In this document: positions 1 through 5,822 of the stretch, one piece after another
How the letters are laid out: the number at the start of each line of letters is the position of its first letter
Numbering within the stretch: position 1 is the stretch's first letter
DNA from: Luteibacter anthropi
GTDB lineage: Bacteria > Pseudomonadota > Gammaproteobacteria > Xanthomonadales > Rhodanobacteraceae
DNA: 64,000 nucleotides
Direction of reading: 5' to 3'
Assembly: GCF_011759365.1 (NCBI RefSeq)
Contig: NZ_JAARLZ010000003.1
Location: 372,001-436,000, forward strand
The notes under the pieces: model-generated
What the model saw: the letters and a program-made list of their open reading frames with translations, nothing else
The model's database searches: none
Told to the model about the DNA's origin: nothing
Position numbers and translations under genes: made by a program

Positions 1-90
1 AGTCCAGGAGCAGGAGCCGGCATTGGCTGCTTCGTTCTGATCCGGCACGGCCTCTCACGGGGCCTTGTCGCTTTTCCTCCCCACGTACGC

Positions 91-157
91 CGCGTCCCCA
101 GGACGCGTGCTTGCGCATTTCATCCCCCGAGTTCCGCGTGGTCTCACGGCCACGCGG
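91..157 (+). promoter_or_regulatory. Two leader hairpins before the DUF932 gene
   Basis: CGCGTCC at 91-97 pairs with GGACGCG at 101-107 across a 3-base loop. CCGCGTGG at 134-141 pairs with CCACGCGG at 150-157 across an 8-base loop. The second stem ends 28 bases before the ATG at 186, just upstream of an AAAGGAG ribosome binding site at 172-178. Similar hairpins precede most genes of this module. Function unknown. Confidence 0.5.
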
Positions 158-185
158 TTGTCGAATTTCTCAAAGGAGATCAGCC

Positions 186-1013
186 ATGTCTCTGGTATCC
201 CGCTTTGCTCCGCAATCCCCGATCCTGCGCTCTGATCGCCCACTCTCGGACGACCGCATTCGTGCCGTCGTTCCGTCGATCTTCGCCGACGCTCCACATG
301 GGAGCCGGTCCGATCGGTATGCCTACATACCGACCTCGACCGTGCTGACCAAGCTGCGCCAGGAGGGCTTCGAGCCCTTCATGGTGTGTCAGACGCGCGT
401 GCGCAACGAAGACCGGCGCGAGTACACGAAGCACCTCATCCGACTTCGCCATGCAAGCCAGATCAACGGCGACGAGGCGAACGAGATCATCCTGCTCAAC
501 AGCCATGACGGCACGAGCAGCTATCAGATGCTCGCCGGCATGTTCCGGTTCGTCTGCCACAACGGCCTGGTTTGCGGTGACACCACCGCAGACATCCGCG
601 TTCCCCACAAGGGCGACGTGGCCAGCCAGGTGATCGAAGGTGCCTACGGAGTCCTCGAAGGTTTCGAGCGCGTGCAGAACGCGCGCGATGCGATGCGCAC
701 CATCACCCTCGATGAGGGCGAAGCGGAGGTCTTTGCGAACTCTGCGCTCGCACTCAAGTACGACGATCCGGCCAAGTCCACGCCTGTCACCGAGAGCCAA
801 CTGCTGGCCCCTCGGCGATGGGACGACCGCAAGAACGACCTGTGGGCCGTCTTCAACCGCGTCCAGGAGAACCTAGTCAAAGGGGGCCTGAACGGACGCA
901 CGGCCAACGGCCGCAATCAGCGCACCCGTCCGGTGCAAGGCATCGACCAGAACCTGCGCCTGAACCGGGCGTTGTGGCTGCTGGCCGAAGGCATGCGCCA
1001 GCTCAAGGCGTGA
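186..1013 (+). CDS. DUF932 domain protein
   Basis: This 275-residue protein belongs by sequence feel to the DUF932 family, which is common on plasmids, phages and ICEs and has no settled biochemical role. A typical region is MLAGMFRFVCHNGLVC near residues 118-133. There is no signal peptide or membrane segment, so it is cytoplasmic. The ATG at 186 is chosen because AAAGGAG lies 7 bases upstream; an upstream alternative at 111 has no ribosome binding site. It opens a row of same-strand genes that each have their own leader. DUF932 proteins have been proposed to act in anti-restriction or replication, but nothing here shows which. Confidence 0.8.
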   Translation: MSLVSRFAPQSPILRSDRPLSDDRIRAVVPSIFADAPHGSRSDRYAYIPTSTVLTKLRQEGFEPFMVCQTRVRNEDRREYTKHLIRLRHASQINGDEANEIILLNSHDGTSSYQMLAGMFRFVCHNGLVCGDTTADIRVPHKGDVASQVIEGAYGVLEGFERVQNARDAMRTITLDEGEAEVFANSALALKYDDPAKSTPVTESQLLAPRRWDDRKNDLWAVFNRVQENLVKGGLNGRTANGRNQRTRPVQGIDQNLRLNRALWLLAEGMRQLKA

Positions 1014-1024
1014 TGCCACGCGGA

Positions 1025-1045
1025 CCTCGCCCACCTCGGGCGAGG
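1025..1045 (+). promoter_or_regulatory. Leader hairpin before the DUF3275 gene
   Basis: CCTCGCCC (1025-1032) and GGGCGAGG (1038-1045) form a perfect 8-bp stem with a 5-base loop, 12 bases after the DUF932 stop and 62 bases before the next ATG. It has no T-run, so it is not an obvious terminator. A second imperfect stem lies at about 1062-1084. Confidence 0.5.
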
Positions 1046-1107
1046 CCATTTCCTCTCATCCACCGGGTGCCGTCGGCGGCCCGTCATTCATCATCAGGAG
1101 AACCATC

Positions 1108-1797
1108 ATGGCAACCCCATCGGCTTCCGAGAAATCTGTTGCGCCCATCGTCGTCCCCGGCCAGCTCACGCTGCGTACCATCCGCGGCAAGAACGGCCCG
1201 TTCACGGTTGGCCGCCTCGCGACGCACCTCGGTACTTTCGAGGTCAAAGACCCGGAGCTGGAGCAGTACCCCGAAGGCAAGTACGACGGGGAATTCATCA
1301 TCAGGTACATCTTCCCGAAGTCCTATCCGGTCGGCGGCGGCATGCGGTTCGAGATCCGTGCCAGCCTCGACGGCATGACGCTCAACGGCATCGACAAACT
1401 CAGCCGCGACGAAGCCCGCAGCTTCGCCACCCAGGACGTCGATCCGCTCGATGAAGAGCAAGGGGCGCAGCCTGCGGCAACGCCGGCCAAGCCCACCAAA
1501 GCGTCCAGGCCCGCCAAGCCCGCACCCGTGCAGGCGTCCGCGGACCCGCTGGTCGATACCACGCCCTTCGGCGTGGATGCGCCACCGCCTGCTACGGCCG
1601 CTGCCCCCGGCAGCACCGAAGACGGTGACGCCGCGCTCTTCGGCCTGCTGTGGCCGCTGGGCGAGTCCGTGAAACTGGATTCGACCATCGACCGCCGCAC
1701 CCTGCGCGCGCAGATCGCCCGCCTGGGCGAGCTGGGCTACGCGCTGGACTTCAAGACGCAGGAGTGGAGCCGCCAGGCCGAACCAAAACCTGCGTGA
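1108..1797 (+). CDS. DUF3275 family protein
   Basis: This 229-residue cytoplasmic protein has an ordered N-terminal domain (residues 15-95, with VPGQLTLRTIRGKNGPF and the GKYDGEFIIRYIFPKSYP region) typical of DUF3275, a family found almost only in ICEs of this type. The middle (about 110-180) is a low-complexity Ala/Pro-rich linker, and a conserved short tail ends with LGYALDFKTQEWSRQ. The ATG has an AGGAG site 9 bases upstream. The role is unknown; a DNA-maintenance role is only suggested by position. Confidence 0.8.
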   Translation: MATPSASEKSVAPIVVPGQLTLRTIRGKNGPFTVGRLATHLGTFEVKDPELEQYPEGKYDGEFIIRYIFPKSYPVGGGMRFEIRASLDGMTLNGIDKLSRDEARSFATQDVDPLDEEQGAQPAATPAKPTKASRPAKPAPVQASADPLVDTTPFGVDAPPPATAAAPGSTEDGDAALFGLLWPLGESVKLDSTIDRRTLRAQIARLGELGYALDFKTQEWSRQAEPKPA

Positions 1798-1832
1798 TCG
1801 CAGACGCCGCATGCGCGGTGTTCTTCATCCAC

Positions 1833-1857
1833 CCGCCGGGGTTCCTTTCCCATGCGG
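1833..1857 (+). promoter_or_regulatory. Leader hairpin
   Basis: CCGC (1833-1836) and GGG (1838-1840) face CCC (1849-1851) and GCGG (1854-1857), giving an interrupted 7-bp stem 35 bases before the next start codon. It belongs to the recurrent leader pattern of this module. Confidence 0.4.
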
Positions 1858-1891
1858 GGGAGGCCCTGGCCATTTTCTGGAGGTCTCCATC

Positions 1892-2233
1892 ATGTCCACC
1901 ATCGCTTGCGATACCCCGCGTTCAACGCTGGATGAACCCGCGTGGCGGGACCTTTGCAAAGCGGCCGCCGCACACGCCCAGCGCGGTTGCGGCTTGTCCT
2001 ACGACCACTACGTGACGCTCTTCAGTTCGGCGATCGACGCACAGGCCAATCGTTTGCCGGATGAGCAACGTGCTCAGGCTCTCGAAATCGCGGCCCAGGA
2101 ATGGGACTACGCAACACCTGCCGAACGGCAGGAAACCCAGGACTGGAATGCGGAGCATGGCTATTGCTCGCACGGGATCGAGTTCGGCTACTGCCCGGCC
2201 GGTTGTGATCGAGACGATGACGACTGGGATTGA
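1892..2233 (+). CDS. Conserved ICE hypothetical protein
   Basis: This is a 113-residue acidic cytoplasmic protein not assigned to a named function. Its C-terminus carries four Cys/His-type residues in the stretch HGYCSHGIEFGYCPAGCD, followed by an Asp-rich tail (DRDDDDWD). The Cys pattern could bind a metal, which is inference. The ATG at 1892 follows TGGAGG with good spacing and gives a protein that starts at the conserved region. It is co-directional with its neighbours but has its own hairpin leader. Confidence 0.7.
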   Translation: MSTIACDTPRSTLDEPAWRDLCKAAAAHAQRGCGLSYDHYVTLFSSAIDAQANRLPDEQRAQALEIAAQEWDYATPAERQETQDWNAEHGYCSHGIEFGYCPAGCDRDDDDWD

Positions 2234-2277
2234 GGGCGACGCATAGGTTCCTTCGCCGCAGATGCGGCATTCCATCA

Positions 2278-2335
2278 CCCGCTGGGGGTTCTTCCCCACG
2301 GGGAGGCCTTCAGCTCAACTTTTCGAGGAGGCCTC
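2278..2335 (+). promoter_or_regulatory. Leader hairpins, one overlapping the ribosome binding site
   Basis: TGGGG (2283-2287) pairs with CCCCA (2294-2298), extended by CCC (2278-2280) with GGG (2300-2302). A second possible stem, GAGGCCT (2303-2309) with AGGCCTC (2329-2335), would cover the GAGGAGG ribosome binding site at 2325-2331 of the gene starting at 2338. This suggests translational control but is untested. Confidence 0.42.
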
Positions 2336-2337
2336 TC

Positions 2338-2745
2338 ATGGGCTGGTATTTCTCAAACCAATCGCGGTCCGAACTGATCGCGGAACTGATCGCACCGCAA
2401 GAGACCGAGCGCGCCAGCGTCAAGGTCATCGCTCACACCCTGCGCGGCAACGTGCTGTGGTCCGTCGCCGAAGTGACCGCCAAGGTCGAAGGCGTGCATC
2501 GTGATCTCGCACCGGGCCAGTCCCTGCGCTACATCCGCTGCGATCTGCTTGAACGAAGCGGCGGCCAGTGGGGCTACAAGTCCTTGGACGAGTCCATGCA
2601 CCCGTACTACTACACGTGCCCGCTGTCCTATCTGGACCTCGCACCGGAGCAGTCCGCCGACTGGCGTGCAGGCGTTCGCGCCTACCACGCCCGGCGGCGC
2701 ACACCCACGGCATCCGCGGCATCCGCCGCGGCGTCGATGGCCTGA
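2338..2745 (+). CDS. Conserved ICE hypothetical protein
   Basis: This 135-residue protein starts MGWYFSNQSRSELIAELI, an N-terminus I recognise as recurrent in ICE-borne hypothetical proteins (possibly the DUF6927 group; not certain). Residues 30-110 look like a compact alpha/beta domain with a YKSLDESMHPYYYTCPLSYL segment; the tail is Ala/Arg-rich. No signal peptide. The start is fixed by GAGGAGG 6 bases upstream. It is followed after 16 bases by the next gene, so the two are probably co-transcribed. No function is assigned. Confidence 0.7.
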   Translation: MGWYFSNQSRSELIAELIAPQETERASVKVIAHTLRGNVLWSVAEVTAKVEGVHRDLAPGQSLRYIRCDLLERSGGQWGYKSLDESMHPYYYTCPLSYLDLAPEQSADWRAGVRAYHARRRTPTASAASAAASMA

Positions 2746-2761
2746 GCCAGGAGGAACCGAC

Positions 2762-3022
2762 ATGGACCCGATCCTGGCAACGCTTCCGCCCTCGTTGCTG
2801 GCACTCGTTGAAGGGAGTTTGTCCAACGACGAAGTGTCCTCCGACGAGGAAATGCTGGCGTACTTCATCGACAACGGCCTCACCGAGGACCAGGCACGGC
2901 AGGCACTGACCTACCGCGACCAGTACCTCAACAACATCTACCTGGAAGGCTTCACGCCGATCACTTCGGCGGACGAGCCGCTTCACTTCAACCCGCACAC
3001 CCGGCAGTTCGAGCCGGACTGA
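2762..3022 (+). CDS. Small acidic ICE protein
   Basis: This 86-residue acidic protein has a helix-rich middle (SSDEEMLAYFIDNGLTEDQA) and ends HFNPHTRQFEPD. It lies 16 bases after the preceding gene with AGGAGG just before the ATG, so the two are likely translated from one message. No motif identifies a function. Unlike the other genes of the module it lacks room for a hairpin leader. Confidence 0.65.
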   Translation: MDPILATLPPSLLALVEGSLSNDEVSSDEEMLAYFIDNGLTEDQARQALTYRDQYLNNIYLEGFTPITSADEPLHFNPHTRQFEPD

Positions 3023-3040
3023 GCGGTTTTCTTCCACCCC

Positions 3041-3061
3041 CTGGGGCAGTACTTGCCCCAG
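3041..3061 (+). promoter_or_regulatory. Leader hairpin
   Basis: CTGGGGCA (3041-3048) and TGCCCCAG (3054-3061) form a perfect 8-bp stem with a 5-base loop, 18 bases after a stop and 37 bases before the next ATG. It is the cleanest example of the leader hairpin family and has near relatives at 2283 and 5762. Confidence 0.5.
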
Positions 3062-3098
3062 CGGGCGGTGCTGTTCCCGTTCATCCGAGGACACCACC

Positions 3099-3746
3099 AT
3101 GCCCGCAAACACTTCTTCCACGCTGTACCGCATCGACGAATGCCCGGACGTGATGGCCGACGCCTGCGTCGGCGATGACCAGGGCAACCTGATCTTCCTG
3201 TCCATCTGGGCGCGGGACACCGCCGTCCAGCAGTTCCTCGCTCGCCTGACCCTCGGGCGCGACGAGCAGGGACTGGACCAGTTCCACGTCATCACCGACC
3301 AGGGCGGCAGCGTCCCGGTATTCATCGGCAACGTCGATCGCCTGGAAAAGCGCATCACGCGCGCGTACCGGCGGACGCTGTTCGGCTCGCTGTCCAACGT
3401 GTGGCTGTTCGACCGGCGCTGCGTCAAGCCCGACAAGGCCAACGCCAGCGCATTGGCACTGCTGCCACGCGACAGCGCCCACAGGCTTGACCGCCTGTGG
3501 ATGCTGGTGCGGGACACCTGCCCGTTGCCGCTGCTCGATCACTGGCGCGAGACCGTGCTGGAACTGCTGCAAACCCGCGAGATGCTGGCCCGCCTTCCGT
3601 TCGCCCTCGGGCCGCTGGAAGGCCATCGGCTCGCCATCGACGTGCCGGCGCTGACCCTGGCGCTCGGCTCCCTGATCCGCAGCGACGCGCTCACCGCCTA
3701 TCCGTATCCGGCCAAGATTTGGACGCCGGAAGCGGTAGCGGCTTGA
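3099..3746 (+). CDS. Conserved ICE hypothetical protein
   Basis: This 215-residue soluble protein resembles hypothetical proteins found at this place in related ICEs, upstream of the methylase-like gene. The N-terminal half is beta-rich (YRIDECPDVMADACVGDDQG; FHVITDQGGSVPVFIGNVDR) and the C-terminal half is helical and Leu-rich. There are no catalytic motifs I recognise and no signal peptide. The ATG at 3099 has a GAGGA site 7 bases upstream. Role unknown. Confidence 0.7.
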   Translation: MPANTSSTLYRIDECPDVMADACVGDDQGNLIFLSIWARDTAVQQFLARLTLGRDEQGLDQFHVITDQGGSVPVFIGNVDRLEKRITRAYRRTLFGSLSNVWLFDRRCVKPDKANASALALLPRDSAHRLDRLWMLVRDTCPLPLLDHWRETVLELLQTREMLARLPFALGPLEGHRLAIDVPALTLALGSLIRSDALTAYPYPAKIWTPEAVAA

Positions 3747-3754
3747 CCCACCCT

Positions 3755-3780
3755 CGGAGGCACGCCTTGGCGTACTTCCG
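3755..3780 (+). promoter_or_regulatory. Leader hairpin before the methylase-like gene
   Basis: CGGAGGCACGCC (3755-3766) and GGCGTACTTCCG (3769-3780) pair at 11 of 12 positions, counting one G-T pair, 30 bases before the start codon at 3811. No T-run follows. Confidence 0.45.
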
Positions 3781-3810
3781 TGTTTCATCCCCGCCAACCA
3801 GGAGACTTCC

Positions 3811-4920
3811 ATGGCCCTCATGTTCCCGCGGCTCGCCCGCAATTTCGTCAAGAACGGATATTTCCCGACCGACGAACCCACGCTCGAAAGAGCGCTCAAC
3901 GCACTGATGCCCAGCGACGGGCCGATGTGCATCCTCGATCCCTGCGCCGGCGAAGGCGTGGCGATCGCCGAAGCCGCCCATGCCCTCGGGCGCGAGCAGG
4001 CAAAGGCGTTCGCCGTCGAGTTCGACGCGGAGCGGGCGCGCCATGCCCGCGGCCTGGTCGATCACTGCCTGCACGCGGACCTGATGGACACGATGGTCTC
4101 CAAGCAGTCCTTCGGGCTGCTCTGGCTCAACCCGCCGTATGGGGACCTGTCCAAGGACGTCAACGGCAACATCGGCTATCAGGGCCAGGGCCGTGCCCGC
4201 CTTGAAAAGCTGTTCTACCAGCGCACGCTCTCGCTGCTGCAATACGGCGGCGTGCTGGTTTTCATCGTCCCCGGCTACGTGCTCGACGCGGAGTTGGTCG
4301 GCTGGCTGACGCGCCACTACACGGACCTGCGCATCTACCGAGCGGTGGAGACGCAGTTCAAGCAGGTGGTGATCTTCGGACGCCGGGTGCGCCAGCGCGA
4401 GCAGGTGCCCGATGGCGTCAAGGCCGTGCGCAATCTGCTGTTGCAGGTAGGGCAAGGCGAAGTCGAAGCCGAGGAACTGCCGAGCGAGTGGCCGTTCCTG
4501 CCGTACATCGTCCCCGCCAGCCCGGCCGAGCCAGAGCATTTCTTCCGCGTGACGATGGAGCCCGAGCAGTTCGCCGATGAGGTTGGCAGGCTGCAAGGCT
4601 TGTGGCCATCGCAGGACACGCACCTGGGGGCTGCGCAGCAATCGCTGCGTCCACCGGCGCGGGCCTTGTCCCGCTGGCATCTCGCCCTGGCTCTGGCCGC
4701 GGGTGCGATCTCGGGGGTTGTGCGCTCCAAGACCGGGCGCGTGCTCGTCGTCAAAGGTGACACCCACAAGGACAAGACGCTCCAGCGGGAGTTCACCGAA
4801 CGCGAAGACGGCTCCATCGCCGAGACCCGCATCCTCACCGACAAGTTCGTTCCCGTCATCCGCGCGTGGGACATGACACCTGGCTCCGCGACACGGGGCG
4901 AGGTGTTGACCATTCGCTGA
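3811..4920 (+). CDS. SAM-dependent DNA methylase-like protein (DUF6094 type)
   Basis: This 369-residue protein has a Rossmann methyltransferase fold. The SAM-binding motif DPCAGEG starts at residue 43 and the catalytic motif NPPY at residue 107, the pattern of N6-adenine DNA methylases. A longer C-terminal part (about 200-369) has no obvious target-recognition domain. The best match in memory is the DUF6094 family of ICE proteins. It sits two small genes upstream of a large helicase, so modification of incoming element DNA or anti-restriction is a reasonable inference. No cognate nuclease gene is visible nearby. Substrate unknown. Confidence 0.8.
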   Translation: MALMFPRLARNFVKNGYFPTDEPTLERALNALMPSDGPMCILDPCAGEGVAIAEAAHALGREQAKAFAVEFDAERARHARGLVDHCLHADLMDTMVSKQSFGLLWLNPPYGDLSKDVNGNIGYQGQGRARLEKLFYQRTLSLLQYGGVLVFIVPGYVLDAELVGWLTRHYTDLRIYRAVETQFKQVVIFGRRVRQREQVPDGVKAVRNLLLQVGQGEVEAEELPSEWPFLPYIVPASPAEPEHFFRVTMEPEQFADEVGRLQGLWPSQDTHLGAAQQSLRPPARALSRWHLALALAAGAISGVVRSKTGRVLVVKGDTHKDKTLQREFTEREDGSIAETRILTDKFVPVIRAWDMTPGSATRGEVLTIR

Positions 4921-4970
4921 TCCACCGGACGCGCTGCCGTCCTGCTGTACCAACTCGAAGGAGAAACACC

Positions 4971-5291
4971 ATGATCCCCAATCCGTTCAAGCGGCCTGCG
5001 CCGCACAAGCAACCGTTGTTCGCACCGAGTACGTTGAAGTTGAGCGAGAAGGTGCATTGGCTGGCCCGGCGAGGCCTGATCGACCCCTTGGCCTATGTCC
5101 AGCGCCATGTGCGCGGGGACTGGGGCGAGATCGATGAGGCCACACGCCAAGCCAACGACGTGGCGATCCAACAGGACAACCTAATGATCTCGCAGTTCAG
5201 GATCACGCCGGACCTGGCGCTGATCGTCAAGACCAGCGAGGACCACCAGACCACGGTGGTCCAGCTTCCCGAAGAGCGGGACCTGATCTGA
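4971..5291 (+). CDS. Small ICE protein with an RGDWG motif
   Basis: This 106-residue protein contains VQRHVRGDWGEID (about residues 43-55), a motif seen in many short plasmid and phage proteins that often have the form RHxxGDWG followed by an Asn/Asp-rich helix. The rest reads as a small alpha/beta protein ending VVQLPEERDLI. It is a paralogue of the protein encoded at 5381-5686: both have LARRGLIDPLAY / VRAGRLDPIPYF before the motif. A GAAGGAG site precedes the ATG. Function unknown. Confidence 0.72.
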   Translation: MIPNPFKRPAPHKQPLFAPSTLKLSEKVHWLARRGLIDPLAYVQRHVRGDWGEIDEATRQANDVAIQQDNLMISQFRITPDLALIVKTSEDHQTTVVQLPEERDLI

Positions 5292-5317
5292 GGCCCCACA
5301 TCGTCATCCTCATCCAC

Positions 5318-5343
5318 CTGACGGAGCCACTTCACTCCGGCAG
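5318..5343 (+). promoter_or_regulatory. Leader hairpin
   Basis: CTGACGGAG (5318-5326) and CTCCGGCAG (5335-5343) pair at 8 of 9 positions around an 8-base loop, 37 bases before the next start codon. Confidence 0.4.
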
Positions 5344-5380
5344 GGGTGTCGTGGCTCAATGACTCATCAAGGAGGAGCCC

Positions 5381-5686
5381 ATGGCATCGCATCGCATCGA
5401 AACCTACTGCCAGCGGCTGGCGTTCCCCATCGGGGCGCTCATCTTCAGCAGAGGTGTAGACCGCCTGGTCCGCGCGGGTCGCCTGGACCCGATCCCGTAC
5501 TTCAGGCGCCACACCCGTGGCGACTGGGGCGACGTCAACATCCAGCAATGGCAGACGAACAGCAGCGCGCTTCAATCGGGCGCGTCGCTGGAATCGCACT
5601 ACGTGATCCATCCGGGGCTCGCCATTCGCATCGTCACCGATTCGCAGCGCTGCGCAACCGTCATCGTGCTTCCGTCCGAAGACTGA
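5381..5686 (+). CDS. Small ICE protein with an RGDWG motif, second paralogue
   Basis: This 101-residue protein has FRRHTRGDWGDVN at about residues 41-53 and aligns along its length with the 106-residue product of 4971-5291, including the preceding LDPIPY and the closing TVIVLPSED against TVVQLPEERD. The two genes are tandem, on the same strand, 89 bases apart, so an old duplication is likely. The ATG follows AAGGAGGAG. The function of this family is unknown to me; no enzyme motif is visible. Confidence 0.72.
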   Translation: MASHRIETYCQRLAFPIGALIFSRGVDRLVRAGRLDPIPYFRRHTRGDWGDVNIQQWQTNSSALQSGASLESHYVIHPGLAIRIVTDSQRCATVIVLPSED

Positions 5687-5756
5687 GCACGGTTCACCTG
5701 CGGGCCGCCCAGGCCAGCACCTTCAACCACCCTCAGCCACGCGTCGATTCTCTTCC

Positions 5757-5808
5757 CACCACGGGGCATGCCATTGCCCCGCTGGGGGTGGTGCATGCCC
5801 CATTTTTC
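5757..5808 (+). promoter_or_regulatory. Terminator/anti-terminator-like leader before the helicase gene
   Basis: CGGGGCA (5762-5768) can pair with TGCCCCG (5775-5781), with outer CACCA (5757-5761) and TGGTG (5789-5793). The overlapping GGGGCATGC (5763-5771) can instead pair with GCATGCCCC (5793-5801), a perfect 9-bp stem followed by ATTTTTC (5802-5808), as in an intrinsic terminator. The two structures exclude each other. Attenuation is inferred. Confidence 0.45.
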
Positions 5809-5822
5809 TTTGGAGCATCACC

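Noticed and set aside
1811..1891. Upstream extension of the gene at 1892
   Set aside because: The added 27 residues come from leader sequence containing the hairpin, and the ribosome binding site is at the internal ATG.
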